In this document: positions 1 to 12,559 of the stretch, piece after piece
How positions within the stretch are numbered: position 1 is the first letter of the stretch
How the letters are laid out: each line of letters begins with the position of its first letter
From: Istiophorus platypterus
Taxonomy: Eukaryota; Chordata; Actinopteri; Istiophoriformes; Istiophoridae
Length of the DNA: 64,000 nucleotides
Direction: 5' to 3'
Assembly (NCBI GenBank): GCA_016859345.1
Contig: CM029134.1
Location: forward strand, 27,696,060 to 27,760,059
Position numbers and translations under genes: made by a program
The notes under the pieces: model-generated
What the model was told of the DNA's origin: nothing
The model's database searches: none
Seen by the model: only the letters and a program-made list of their open reading frames with translations

Positions 1-890
1 GATCGGTCAAGTCATGAATTTGAGTTCACTTAATCTGTACCAGTTGGCTAGATTATTTTACTCATATTAAATTTTTCAGTTTATGCTTCAACAGATCCAA
101 TGGACTGTCAAGAAAACAGCATGTTTTCCTGGTTCAGATTTGATCTATTTTATGCACTTTGATTCGAAAGCCAGTTTTCCAATAATGTTATGTACAATGT
201 AGATTGTCCACCTGAAGTACAATAAGTGCGGCAACTCTTCACTAACATAGTTAAATAAACAAACATTACATGGGATTAATTACTAAAGACATTTAATCTT
301 TTTTCATTAAATTTGTAAATGTAAATTTTGTAAATTTGTAAATTGAGACTTGTATTACATTAGACAGATTAAATTTGCATTAAATTTTTTTTTTCTTTAA
401 ACATTCTGATTTGTGGTGCAATGTTTAGTTTCTGCTGTTCCACATTTGGTTGATAGTTTGGTCCAAAATGTATTTACATGCCACCTGTGAGCTCATAGAA
501 ATCTTAATATTTCACCAGACTCATGGTGGGACGATACAATGTTCAGTAAAGTTGAATCTATTGTTTGACATTTGTCTTTAATCCCAAACCCTTAGCATGG
601 TTCAGTCATGAGATTTTAGCTACAGTAGGCACTGTAGTGAATGTGTGGCATCAGTCCTTTCAATTTAAATTGTTTACAACAAAACCTAATTTAAGAGGAA
701 ATTGGTACTTTTTGATCTTCCTGTAGCTCATGCTGTAAAAGCTTGGCAGTTGTATGCAATAGTGTTTGTGCTGCCTATCTCAGTGAAGTGTTCCTGGTTA
801 GATCAAATTCAACTAGTATTGATTCCAAACGCCAATATGTGTATTAATTGTAGGCCTGTTCATACCTGTACATCTTAATCATCCCACATC

Positions 891-951
<61 letters not shown>

Positions 952-1600
952 AAGTGGTTCTGGTTTCCTACCATAGTAGATTTTCATAGTGGTGTGACTA
1001 TTTAGACTCTCACTTGGCATTTTAATAATATTGTTAGTAGGAGCCTTTTCTTACCTCATTGTTCCTTTAAGTTAAGAGAAATTTGTCAGAAATGGATAAC
1101 GAACACTAATCTCAAAAAATGTTTGTCCCAATAGTCAAACAGGATTATACATTACTATTGCTATGGTAATGCCTTTAAATGCTTAGGTTACTTCAAACCT
1201 TTTCTAGGTTGCAATGTAAGGTTCATATATGATTGGACAGTGAAACAACTTTTGCAATTTTGCCTCGCAGTTTATCAACTACTGGGATAAATGAGCACCA
1301 ACCAGAAAAAGTACAATGGAAACTCTAATATAAACTCGCATAGAAAAAAATTAAAAATTCTCTATGCAACTGCACAGTGGGACTTTTTTTCTTGAAATTG
1401 TGTTCAGGAGAATGAGATTTCAAGCTGAGATACTGAATAAATTAAAGAACTATTAATAAATATGATAAATAAAAAGAACTAAATAAAAGAACTATTTTTG
1501 AACATGTCCCATGTCATGATCATCTCACCTTTTCAGGAAACCATTTCAGATCTTTGAGCTACCATTACTTTAACTTCTGGTGGTTTGGCGGTGTTCAGTG
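1..1600. other. AT-rich non-coding DNA with a (GT)n microsatellite
   Basis: No exon or RNA gene is recognised. A (GT)n run spans about 896-949. A short piece at 1235-1290 (GACAGTGAAACAACTTTTGC) resembles the terminal inverted repeat of the Tc1/mariner family at 42712-43799 and is probably a relic end. Confidence 0.6.
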
Positions 1601-1610
1601 TTGACCTCCT

Positions 1611-1833
1611 GTTTTTAGACACTAACCTGTTCCTGTGGCAGTTAGGCCAGCGCCTCTGCCAGTCTCTGTATGTGTAAACACTGTGCTCATGATGTTGCCT
1701 GTGTTTCTGTGTGTCTGTAGGTTTCTGAGTGCTCTTTGCCCAGAGCAGAGCTGCAGAAGCGTTGGTGACCAGGACCAACAATCCTCTCTTCCTGGACAAG
1801 CGACAAACAGAAAGTCTGTGTCTCTCCTTCCAT
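1611..1833 (+). other. candidate 3'-terminal exon pair, unidentified
   Basis: A 50-bp segment after TTTTTAG (about 1619-1667) ends at a GTATGT donor. It joins in frame to a segment beginning after TGTGTCTGTAG at about 1722. The joined frame reads TNLFLWQLGQRLCQSLFLSA then LCPEQSCRSVGDQDQQSSLP, and ends at TAA (1831-1833). A poly(A) signal AATAAA follows at 1916-1921. There is no family match and no upstream exon was seen, so this is weak evidence. Confidence 0.2.
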
Positions 1834-1929
1834 AATAACTATCTATGTAATGGAAATGTATAGATTTACACATGCCTTTGTCAGCTGTGTTATCTATATA
1901 TTCATATGTATATATAATAAAACTCTCCA

Positions 1930-3745
1930 CTCCGAAAGAAAAAGCAGGTTTTTTGGATGTGGAGGCTGTAGCCCCCTGCCCTTCCCTGTCCTAGACAAAC
2001 ACACCCCTCCCCTATCCATCCATCTTTCTGTCTGTTGTCCTGTCAGTGTTGACATTTTGTCAGGTTTCATTGGAAACTGCAGTTAAGAAAAATAGTCAGC
2101 TGACACTCTGTTTTTCTCTCCCAGTGGAAACATCTCAGCATCTCTTCCCCTCTGCACTCCTTAATTATTTCACTCCCTCCTTTTACCAAGCAAATGTTAA
2201 AACATGTAAACCTGAGAACTGTTCTCCCTTTTTCTTTCTGAAATAATTAAATGATGAAACCCTGGATGTTATTTACAAAACAATCAAAAATGTTTTTTTT
2301 TCTTGTTTTCTTTTTGTTTTCCTATGGTGATTAGGAGTTTGCCTGTTGACAATATAAACAGCTGATGGCAACAGTCAATGGTAGAATGATACTCTGGCTC
2401 TCTCCCTTTCTTTAGAGCTCTGAATTATTAAATCTGTTGTAAAACATATGGTCTTCTCCAAAAATACCAATAAAAACATTACATAACTCCGACTTCTAAG
2501 CACAAGTCATTCACAACCACTTCCATATTGAGAACTGTCTCAAAAGAAAACAACAGGCCCAGCTGATTGATCTGTTCATGTTATTCAGTATTAGTAGTGA
2601 CAAATCTACACAACATGAGCATTTCTATGCTATTTTAAAATTTTTATACTAGTTTTGAGTACTAGTTGTCCCATGTGCCGCCTCCTCATCCACTGCTTGT
2701 GTATTCATTTAATCAGCCACTATTGCACTATTACACAAACTATTATTCATGCTGCATCAAATATTACAGAGTACAAAAACAAAAACTAATCATCTTAATT
2801 TTAGTTTGAGTTTCTTTAAACATTTCTCATTAACTGTGACATTGTATATCAAGCAGTGGAAAATCTACATTGCTGCTGCAAAGTGCAAAGCCATCGGAGG
2901 GATATTTCACAAAAAATAGAATTAAGAAATCCCGGATGCTGAAAAAGCGAGGCTTGACATAGTCTGGCCAGTGTATCCTGACTTTATGTTTCACTAAGGC
3001 CAAAACAGGATCAGAAGGTGTCGCTATGTCAATCCAGGTTTAAGTAATTCCGAAACATGCTTTTTCACAGCTTTTTTCAAAAGTACCTGTGGGGGTCATT
3101 ACAGATTCACTGATGCTTAAATGGAAAAGATTCAGGCCAAATCTACGGTTGGTAAAGTTATGTTTTTAGACTACCTACACATGCAGTCGGTCCACTTTTG
3201 TCTGTCATTTTTCTCGCTCTTTTATAATAACCGCATAGTGCCATAAAAGTTAGCTGAAATTGATTAAGACAGTAAAAAAAAAAAGTCAATTAATTTAAAC
3301 AGACATTTCTATGGACCTGATTCTCTGACACCTCTTGATGTGCGTCAGATGCTGCCAATACACATCAGCCCTAAAACAAACCGATCAACAAAGCCTGGCT
3401 GTTACCCTGGTCTGATCAATTTAGCTTCACAGAATAAAACTACAGTGTTACTAATGTGCCATTGCTTTCATGAAACCAATTCACAAATAAATTCAGCCAG
3501 TATATCTGAAAAATCCTGGCTTAATCTGCTATCTGTTTGTGAAACAGCTCTTAGTTCTTCCCATTCTGTTTTTATTTTAACAGTCACAAACTAGATCATG
3601 ACATTAAACCTCATACTATTAAGGAACTTTCTCAACATTTAATAAAATGACCACAAACTACAAAAAGCTGATTACATGATGAGCAATGATGGGGATCTTT
3701 GCAGCTTCTAAAGCAGTTAACTGATCATCTATGACGTGAGTATTA
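1930..3745. other. non-coding DNA with a possible small inverted-repeat element
   Basis: No gene was seen. The segment 2895-3560 has related ends: GGATATTTCACAAAAAATAG at the left and a GTTTGTGAAACAG-type end at the right, in inverted orientation. It also carries internal CTTGACATAG sequence of a kind common in teleost non-autonomous DNA transposons. The assignment is tentative. Confidence 0.35.
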
Positions 3746-4915
3746 TAAAAATATATATGAAAAAACATGCTATCAATTTTATACATAGTCCCTCATTTTC
3801 ATGGGCTTAGAAGGAAGTTGACAAACCAAAGTAATTCTAAATATAAGGATTATTTTTAATACTTTGATGAAAATCCTATGTAGTCAATGACTGCCTGAAG
3901 TCTGGAAACCATGGACATAACCAAACGCTGAGTTTCCTCCCTTGAGATGCTTTGCCAGGCCTTTACTGCAGCTGCCCTCCGCCATCTTCAGATTGTGAAA
4001 AGCAGGCTCAGCTGGGTTAAGGTCAGATGACTGACTTGGCCATTGAAGAATGTTCCATCACTTTGCCTTCGGAAGCTCTTGGGTTGCTTTCACAGTATGT
4101 TTTGGGTCATTAACCATCTGCACTGTGATGCACCATACTATCAGAGCCGTTCCTTTCCTTCTCCATACTCTTTTTCTTCCCATCATGTTTGTAGAAGTTA
4201 ATCTTGGTTTTATCTGTCAAAGGAACTGGGAGACTTTTTTAGATTTTTTTTTTTTCTAGCAAAATCAAATCTGGCCTTTCTGTTCTTGTCTGTAACCAAT
4301 GGTTTGCACCTCGTGGTAAAGTCTCTATTTATTCATGAAGGCATCTCTTGAGTCTGGACATTTATAATGATATACTTACCACCTTGAGAGTATTCTTGAC
4401 CTGGCTAGATGTTGTGAAGGGTTTTTCTTAACCAAGGATAGAATTCTGCAATTATCTATTCATCTTCAATGGTCTTCCAGCCCTTTTGGTCTTGCTGAGC
4501 CTGCCAGTGCATTACATCTTTTTAAGAATGTACCAGATTGTTGATTTCCTTTGCGTGGACACCTCTTCGGAACGCATATTGAGAGTTCCACAAACAGGTA
4601 TGTAATGCTAAGTCAACACTTAATATCAACTTCAGACCTTTTATCCACTTAATTTGTCAAGAAAAAATGAGAGAACAGGCCACATAAAACTGATTGTCAA
4701 ATTATTTTTGAGCCTCTGAAAATGAGGGACTATGTATGAAAATGGCTGTAATTCCTGAACTGTTTATACATTATTTTTGTTAAACCCCTTGAATTAAAGC
4801 TGAAGGTCTACACATCAATCATATGTTGATGGATTCTTTTCACATCCATTGTGGCTTTGTACAGAGACAAAAGTACGGATATTGTATTGCTGCCAAAATA
4901 GTTATTTACTATACA
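3745..4915 (-). mobile_element. Tc1/mariner element, decayed transposase
   Basis: The minus strand carries a decayed Tc1/mariner transposase gene. Conserved stretches include GACTGACTTGGCCATTGAAG, the region for the helix-turn-helix linker, and GGTTTTATCTGTCAAAGGAA, the reverse of the D-E-T-K catalytic block. An inner inverted repeat (3783-3801 and 4717-4735, ACATAGTCCCTCATTTTCA) marks the element. The interior is deleted and carries stops. It belongs to the same family as 42712-43799 and 54930-55865. Confidence 0.8.
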
Positions 4916-4992
4916 TCAAAATGCAAAAATGGGTAACACCATCAGGCACTAAATGTTTTGTGTCTCAATCTAAGTACAGAAGGAATCAGGAG

Positions 4993-5130
4993 TTATATCC
5001 ACAAACTAACAGGCACTGAGTCTACTGTCTGACTCTGGTATTTGAATGAATCGGGCAAGTTCTGAAGCTCCCAAGCAGTCTTTTCGCATTCTTCGGTGTA
5101 CGGGCTGCAGTTCAGCATGTATGGTAACCC
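4993..5130 (-). other. candidate terminal coding exon, unidentified
   Basis: The minus strand has an acceptor-like TTCCCCCTAG ending at 5131, then 45 open codons and a TAA. The frame reads GLPYMLNCSPYTEECEKTAW, continues ELQNLPDSFKYQSQTVDSVP and ends VSLWI. The composition looks like a real protein (two Cys, balanced residues) and the surrounding DNA is not an obvious transposon. I do not recognise the family and found no convincing upstream exon in 5.2-6.3 kb, so it may be a gene remnant or a chance frame. Confidence 0.3.
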
Positions 5131-5159
5131 CTAGGGGGAAAACATGTATCAGTCAGTCC

Positions 5160-6280
5160 TCACCTTCACTACTAAAAACAGTGTCACACAGCACTCAAAT
5201 GAGTTTGTAACACAGTTTAAGGTTGTAGTGCTTCCATTTTATATAGCTGGCAGTTAGTTTGGTAACATAAAGGCTGAGTAAGTGGGAGGAAGGCTTGAGC
5301 TTTTGTGGGTGTTGGACTTAGCACTGCTATATGGTTATTTCCTGGAGATATTACATGTCAGTGTAAACTTGATTCATATTGAACCTTTATGCCAACACTG
5401 GCCAGAGTGATTGAGTTTATTTAGACATTTAAAATGGGAGATGTGCATAGAATTAAGTCAATAACAAATTTGAATCATAAAATCAACAGATGATGCCTAC
5501 CCTTGACAACTGAATGGTATAAAAGAAGCCACAGTAAAATGGTAAGACAAAGAGGTACAAATGGTGCTTACATTTCTGGTGGACTGAAACCTGTCGAAGT
5601 AAGCAGCACTACACAGTTGAGTTCAGCATCACAGTCTCTAATCATTGCTGCTCACAGTGCCACTGTATGGTGAGAAATACTGCTTGTCAAGGTCTGCTTT
5701 TTTCGATGCAACAATTACTCGCTACAGCACCAAATATATATATTTAAATGCTACTGGAAATAGTCCACAACAAAAGCACAATTTCCTCCTGTTTGTTAAA
5801 AACCACAGTGAGCAGTTGCTAAAGGAAATTTTTTGGCCTTTTTGATGACACTCGGGTTCGTGAAGTGTTTTTCTGTTACCTTGGTCTTATGGCTTCTGCC
5901 TCAAAGAGAATTTAGAAAGCACCGAGAGACAAACTGAAATGGTTCTTTTTGTTCTTTTTGGACTTTTCATAGGATTTGTTGATAACTAGATGAATTGGCA
6001 TTATTCTTTTACTTGAGCTAGGGTCTCTTTGAATAATGCCTATATGTTTGTTGCTCTATGAAGGCAACATCATCTTGCTGGAGGTACAAGAAGCCTGGTC
6101 AGATCCTGGTGTCAATCTGTAGCAGTTAGTGGATCCACTGTATTATATAAATTGGTTTGTCTCTCTCCTTCTTTCCTTCCTGGTCTCTATTACTTGCTGT
6201 ATTGTATCTTACTTGGCAACATCTCTGCCTTCTTTGGTGATAATGGTTCATAGTAATAAACAAATTTATTTGCAGTGATG
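5160..6280. other. non-coding DNA, no gene recognised
   Basis: The 66-codon plus-strand frame at 5645-5845 has no recognisable domain, no upstream splice context and ordinary AT-rich composition. I see nothing else to annotate. Confidence 0.5.
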
Positions 6281-6284
6281 GCGG

Positions 6285-7600
6285 CGAGGCTCAGTGAATT
6301 AGAAGCACAGCTCTGCACCATGGAAACCAAATAGTTCGCTGCTGTCGTTATCCATTAGCCTGTACTAGCTGGCTAAGGATAAACTTAAATACAGTTAGAT
6401 TGTTACTGACACCTGATTACCCCAGTCGGAGGTCTAAAAATTAATGGTGAGTCAGTTTGTACCTACACAAAGACAATGTCGGTCTCCCTAGTTTTCTCAG
6501 GTCCCCTGCCTAATCTCATCAGCGATTATATGTAGCCATCATGTCATCATTCACCCATTGATAAACGTATTATCTAATAATATACTTACTCAAGATGGCA
6601 TTGCTCTGAACTCTAGCACCACCATTAGGAATTTTGGAGTTGTCTTTTATCAGGAAACACTCCCACATAAAGCAAACTTCAATGACCGCCTTTTTTCACC
6701 TACATAATATTGAAAAAATCAGGCACATCCTTTCTCAAAATGATGCAGAAAAACTAGTACATGCTATTACCAGGCTGTCCCAATAAAACTTTAATACTCT
6801 CCTGCTGATTAAGCATGCTGCAGCAAGAATATTGTCAAGAACCTGAAAAAGGGATCATATTTCTCCTGTCTTAACTTCTCTGCATTGGCTCCCTATGAAA
6901 TCCAGAATACAATTTAAAATCCTCCTCCTCACCTAAAAAGCCCATAATGGCCAGACACCATCATATCTTAAAGAGCTCATAGTACCTTACTATCCCAGTA
7001 GAACACTTCGTTCCCAGAATGCAGGACTACAAGTGGTTCCTAGAGTCTCCACGAGCAGAATGGGGGCAGAGCTTTCAGTTATCAGGCTCCTCTGCTGTGG
7101 AACCATCTTCCAGTTTGGGTCCAGGAGGCAAACTACCTCTCCATGTTTAAGAGTTGGCATAAAACCTTCCTTTTTGATATTGCTTATCAACCATAAGGTA
7201 GTAAGGCAAAGGCTCAGCTTGTACCATCCCTTCACTATGCTGCTATAGGCCTAGACTACCAGGGGACTTCCCATGATGCACCGAGCTTCCCTTTCCACCG
7301 CCTCTCTCTCTCTCCCTGTGGGCATGTTTATTACTAACCGTGCTTCTCAGTTTTCTCAGTTTTGTGCTTCCTCGTCTCTCTCCTCTTCCTCCTGCCGCTT
7401 TCTGCAGGTTTTTTTTCCTTTGATGCTCCAGAGTCTGGATCCATGGTTGAAGACCATCTACTGCCCCTTTAGCCTGATCAACACCAGCTGCTCTAATTAT
7501 TATAATTGCTACTGTTACCATCTCATTTAGTCCCTCTCTCTTTGTCTCTTGCTGTCTCTCTCTCCCTCTCTCTCTCAACCTACCCAGTCGAGGCAGACCC

Positions 7601-7636
<36 letters not shown>

Positions 7637-7870
7637 ACCACCACCACCACCACCACCACGAGCCGGGATCTGTTCAGTGTTTCTACCTGTAAAAAGGGAG
7701 TTTTTCGTTGCCGCTGTCACTAAGTTCTTGCTCATGGGGGAAATATTGGATCTCTGTAAACAATGACTATACAGAGTCTGGTCTAGACCTGCTTTATATG
7801 AAAAGTGGCCTGAGATAACCTCTGTTATGATATGGCACTATATAAATAAAGTTGAATTGATTTGAATTGA
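6285..7870 (+). mobile_element. L2-like LINE, degraded reverse transcriptase end and 3' tail
   Basis: Starting with an ORF1-like fragment (VMAARLSELEAQL, stop-broken), the sequence runs into the C-terminal reverse-transcriptase part. Broken frames match the usual 'aaRvLtrtr..HisPvLaslHWLPv.fRi.fKilLltyKalnG' block, here at about 6780-6970. It ends with the shared 3' tail at 7735-7870 (GAGTCTGGTCTAGACCTGCT, then ATATAAATAAAGTTGAATTGA). A (CA)n/(CAC)n microsatellite interrupts it at 7602-7659. Sister copies are at 23510-24605, 36995-37485 and, as a 3' tail only, 57847-57990 (minus). Confidence 0.8.
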
Positions 7871-9065
7871 ATCAAATTCGACTGCTGCCTGTCAGCGACA
7901 TTGGCTATTTAGATAATTGGCAGACTTTTGAGGAAGACCTAGCCTGATCAGGAATGACAGCATGGAGCAGCTCTCATATCTATAGATCTGACTGAGATTA
8001 TTAGTAGACCAAAACCATGACAACACAGACCTTACACCAGGAGACAGAGTTCAGTCTAGCAAACTTCTCTGTGCTTCCACTACAACAGTGACCCATCCGA
8101 AAACCCATAATAAAGGTTTTAGGTTAACCACCTTAATTATATATCTAAAAAAAGTCTTAAGACCGACCCTGCAGAAGTACAACAAATTAAGAGAGTTAAT
8201 TGTTGACTCTTAAACAATAAATTTCTCCGATCAAAGGCTATTTTAGTATGATATACTATCAGATTATAATAGATATATGTAGTCTTACTGAGACCTGGCT
8301 GTGTCATGATGAATATGTTAGCCTGAATGAATCCACTGCCCCCAGTCATATTAAAACTCATATTCCCAGAGGCACCAGCCAATGAGGTGGAGTTGCAGCC
8401 ATTTTCAACTTGAGCCTAATAATCAACCTAAATTCAATTATATTTCATTCAAAGGCCTGGTTCTTAGTCTTACACATAGAACTTGGAAAAGGGTAAAGCC
8501 TGTCCTATTTGTTGGTGTACCACACCTCTGTACCATACTCTGAATTTTTATTGATTTTCTTAGAGTTTTTAACAAGTTTAGTCCTTAGTACAGATAAAAA
8601 ATTTATAGTAGGGGATTTTAAAATTGCTGTGGACAGTGAAAATGATAACCTTAATAATGCATTTAGCTATACCCTCGACCTCCTCCTGACTTATGACATC
8701 AAATTGAACATTTAATCATCTTTCCACAGAATCCTCTCATCGCACCATTGTTAACTTTTGAGTTCCTATTTCTGGACTTAACAGCATTAAGAAAAAATGT
8801 GTTTGCTTGATGTCTATCTGATAGTGCTGTAGCTAAATTTAAGGAAGTGATTCCATCAGTACTCAATCACCACCATTTTTCATTTTTCAGCTCTGTAGCC
8901 AGGCTGACAGAATTATAGCTCTACTGATCCAAGTATTCTTATAGCTTCCAGTAGTGACAATTTCATAAGCCTCTTTAGAGATAAAATTCTAACTATTAGA
9001 GACAAAATTTACCTCCTCCTGCCCTCAACTGGCACTGATTTATCTTGAAACACAATAAACTTAGA
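7871..9065 (+). mobile_element. LINE endonuclease-domain fragment, pseudogenised
   Basis: Broken plus-strand frames match an apurinic-type endonuclease of an L2-like LINE. At 8281-8400 the frame reads LTETWLCHDEYVSLNESTAP then HIPRGTSQ, stop, GGVAAIF. At 8580-8715 it reads FIVGDFKIAVDSENDNLNNA then FSYTLDLLL, the 'GDFNiHvD' block. It lies directly downstream of another LINE's 3' tail, so the two pieces are not in normal order and are probably separate insertions. Confidence 0.75.
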
Positions 9066-9221
9066 AACGGCTGTAAAACTGATATATACTTAGAATATTT
9101 TTCTCCCACCAGCCCTCACCAACTAAATTCAACAATGTCTTCATCTAAACCATCAACCTGTCTCTTAGACCCCTTCCCAACTTGGCCGCATAAGGAAGTT
9201 TTAACCTGAATTAGCACTTCT

Positions 9222-9473
9222 TCCTGGGCAGGTGGTAGAGCAGGTCAACATTTCAATCTCCAGCTCCTCCATTCCACATCTCTAAGTGTCCATTGACAAG
9301 ATACTAAATCCCAAATTGCCAGATGTATCGTGTGCGTGTATATGTATGCGTGTGCTAGTTTATGTATTGAAAAAAGTGTTGAATGTGTGTGTGAATAGGT
9401 GAGTGTGACAGTAGTGTAAAGTGCTTTGAGTGGTCGATAGGACTAGAAAAGCATTATATAAGTACAGTCAAAT
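9222..9473 (+). mobile_element. tRNA-type SINE copy
   Basis: The copy begins GGGCAGGTGGTAGAGCAGGT and ends AAGTGCTTTGAGTGGTCGAT, then GACTAGAAAAGCATTATATA. It is the same family as the reverse copy at 40383-40622, whose head GTGGCTCAAGTGGTAGAG resembles a tRNA A box. Imperfect copies are at 11225-11915 and 57480-57665. Confidence 0.7.
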
Positions 9474-11220
9474 TATCATTTTACCATTTTTTACTAGATA
9501 TAATCAATCTTTCTTTATTAACAGGCTATTTTACACAGTTCTTTATATAGCTGTGATTAAATTTTTCATTAAAAACTTAGGTTTTAGCCAGCTACAGACC
9601 CACAGTTAGGTTCAGAAATATTTGGACAGTCAAAACAATTTTTGTTATATGTGTATGTCTATATGTATTGTCTTTTAGTATATTATAGAGTACTTTCTAC
9701 TTACTTTTTACAGTGAACTGTTTTTTTTGTTCTTCTGCGGTTCTACAGTCATTACTAGTTGAGTCAAGCCAAGTCAAATTTTTATTTATGTAGCCCAGTT
9801 TCACAAATCACAAATTCGCCATAGGGGGCTTAAAAGGGGCCTCTATAGGTTCTATAACATAGTTTCCTATACTGTTTTCTATAGTCTTTGCTATACTGTT
9901 CTATAATAATTTCTATTTTGTATTGTATTATTTTTAATAATCTCCACATAAAGACGATATCAGTGTGACTGTTAAAGCATGATTCAAACAGACACTCCTT
10001 AACCTCTGCATGAATAAAATACTGACTATTTCACCAACGCAAGCAGGTTACAGATGTGTTTAACTGCTAAATGTGGCTGAAACAGACTGCAATTGATGCT
10101 TCAGGACATCAAGGGCAGCTTCATACAGCAAGCCAGTGACGATAAACCTTTGGGCTCATGCAGTATTGTAGTATTCTCTCATCTGCCAGTGCTGCCAAAA
10201 AGCAGCTGTTAAACTTCAGTTAGTGCAGAACAGGGACCTGTTCTTTAAATATGGCTTAACTAATTCATGCTAGCATGCTGTAATCAGTCTGAAGATTGAT
10301 TTGTTATTCCTGGGTGAAGTTATCCTTCTCTTGCACCTAATTAAGCCAAATGAGACTAGAGATGAAACCATGAGTGCTGTTCATTTGCTGGCATGTACAG
10401 TACTTCAGCTGGGTATGTTGGTAACCCTACCAGTATGCACTGAGGCAGCAGTCTGCTTTTATGTGTGTTTCTGCATTTTACAGCTGCCATTTTGTTCCAG
10501 ACTTTGGTTTGGGGTTTTAACTGTTTCCCCATTTTAAACACTGTCATAAATTAGACAAAACCAGTGATACAGCCAGACTATGAGTGATGGCAAATTACTA
10601 ATTCCCATTTTAATGTTAAATTAAATGTAGATTAGTGAAACTTTGAGCAGGAAGACTATCTCTACTATCACTGTAGATTTCCTCTTGCTTTCCTTTCTCT
10701 CCTTTCAAATCACTCAGCTGACTGAGGGTGGGATTTTGCCATGACCTCTGTGAGTCAATGTTCTTGACACTGTCAAAATTTAGAACTCATTCCAGTATGG
10801 AAACATTGTAAATGGCCAATGTTAAACATTACTTTTTCAGTGTCATGTTGTTGGTAGTTAAGCTGATGTCTGATCCTTTACCATGACCTTCTCTTGGAGG
10901 ATCTCGATCCCAGCACCAGTGTTCTACTGGAGACCACATCCACCGCCTCAAGCAACCGATGCAGGAGGCCTCGGGGTACAGTTGGAGTCGAGGGTGTTGG
11001 GGCTGTTGTTACAAGCTATCTGGTCCTTATGTACTAGTCGCGTCATCATTTTTTAAGATGATGTGGTTATTTTAGCTTTATAAGACCATGACCTCCGCGG
11101 TCGGGTTGAGAGTCAACAACTCAAAATAGCTTCTTTCCATAAGCTGTGGTATTTTTGGAATTAGATATTCTGTCTGACAAGACTGATGTGCAGCATTTGA
11201 ATGGTAAATTAACTTATAAA
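9474..11220. other. non-coding DNA with repeat fragments
   Basis: A Tc1/mariner terminal repeat fragment is at 9604-9665 (CAGTTAGGTTCAGAAATATT). A fragment resembling the widespread teleost 'tttatttatgtagcccag' repeat is at 9760-9850. The remainder, including 10301-11100, shows no gene, RNA or recognisable repeat. Confidence 0.5.
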
Positions 11221-11224
11221 TTGC

Positions 11225-11915
11225 TTCTCTAGTCTTCTGGACATTACAAAGTGCTCTACACTACATGCCACACTCACCCTTTCACACACATACACATACT
11301 GATGCCACAGCCATCAGGGGCAAATTGTTATGTGGAGATCTTGCTGATTATGGTCAAGTTGAGTGTGGGGAAAGTATCAAGGAGCCCAAGATGTCTTACC
11401 CTGAAAAGAACTATTGAAGCTTGGTAAGAACAATAGAGAAATTGTCAATGCATGGTGATGCGCATGATGCCATCTCCATTCTGAAGTTCAGTCCCCAGTG
11501 GTTAGTTTTTAAACTCCTTTTGTAGGTTACATTTAGCATCCGGTATAACATCAGCACTTTCTGGCTTGTTGCCACCAATATCTGGCTATGCCGATGGATT
11601 CTTGGGAGGCAAAAACAGCCATCTCCTTTGACCTTGGTATTACAGCAACAGTGCTTCATTTTTATTAGAATAGCTCTGCTTTTCCAAAATAATCTCAGGC
11701 AGCTCCTTTGTCTCAAGAACAGTTTGCCTTACAGAAGAATTTGTTGTTGTTTCATCTGAGGCCTTTACAGCCCTTGTTTGACCTGTGTAAATCATTAGAA
11801 AATTCCTTTACAACTTGGGTTCAGCTTTTTGGCCCATGGACACTTAAACATGTGGACTGGAGAAGCCAGGGATTGAACCACTGAGCTCCTCAATAGTGGA
11901 TGACCACATTACTTA
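11225..11915 (-). mobile_element. SINE copy split by a ~480-bp insertion
   Basis: The 3' part is at 11225-11340 (TAGTCTTCTGGACATTACAA, then CACTACATGCCACACTCACC). The 5' part is at 11825-11915 (GCCCATGGACACTTAAACAT, then AGCCAGGGATTGAACCACTG). Between them lies unrelated DNA of about 480 bp, including a 101-codon minus-strand frame (11411-11716) that I cannot assign. Confidence 0.55.
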
Positions 11916-12559
11916 CTCAAAACATTTTAAGCCACACATGATGTGCAATTTTTCTACACCAAACAGACATGTCAACACCCCAATACACCATCATTCTATA
12001 TCTTTCACACTTTTCTCTGTTATTTTATACTCCTATCTCATTTATTGTTTTTAAATAGTCTTAGATACAAATGCACCATTTGAGGTTAAAGTAGATGTCA
12101 TTTCATTGAACTTGCCAAATGGCAATAAATTTCATGAATCTTGAATCTCATATTTTGAATCTCCAAATCTGATGCCTCGGTTCTCTGCTGGAAAATGGGT
12201 GGTTCAATTTGGATGTTTGTGGGATGGGTTGAGTTGCTTCCCTGAGTTAAGGAGTTTTAAGTATTTTGAGGTCTTGTTTTGGGTATTGAATGAAAGAATG
12301 AGGTCACAAATACAGTCTGCTAAAAAGAGTTTCCTCTCTTACCTTTATGGACAGGTTAAGGAGCTCAGATATCTGAAGGGAGCTGAGTCATTGTTCCTTT
12401 ATGTTTAATGGAGCTAGTTGCACTGGTTTCAGGCATCTAATTGGGTGCTTTCCTCTGGAGATTCCAAGCACAAAATGGATGGATAGATATTAAGCTGTAA
12501 ATATATCTAGATTGTCTATAATAATGTCTTTATTATTTTATTTTAAAGTAGTTATTTAA
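11916..12559. other. non-coding DNA, no gene recognised
   Basis: The 78-codon plus-strand frame at 12172-12408 has no domain or splice context that I can recognise. The segment from TCAATTTGGATGTTTGTGGG onward resembles the C-terminal part of fish LINE reverse transcriptases only weakly. Confidence 0.4.

Noticed and set aside
5645..5845. 66-codon plus-strand frame as a small gene
   Set aside because: There is no motif, no splice or promoter context and no family that I recognise.
7243..7659. 138-codon minus-strand frame starting with a Val/Cys run
   Set aside because: It begins in a (CA)n/(CAC)n microsatellite and runs antisense through a LINE 3' region, so it is not a gene.
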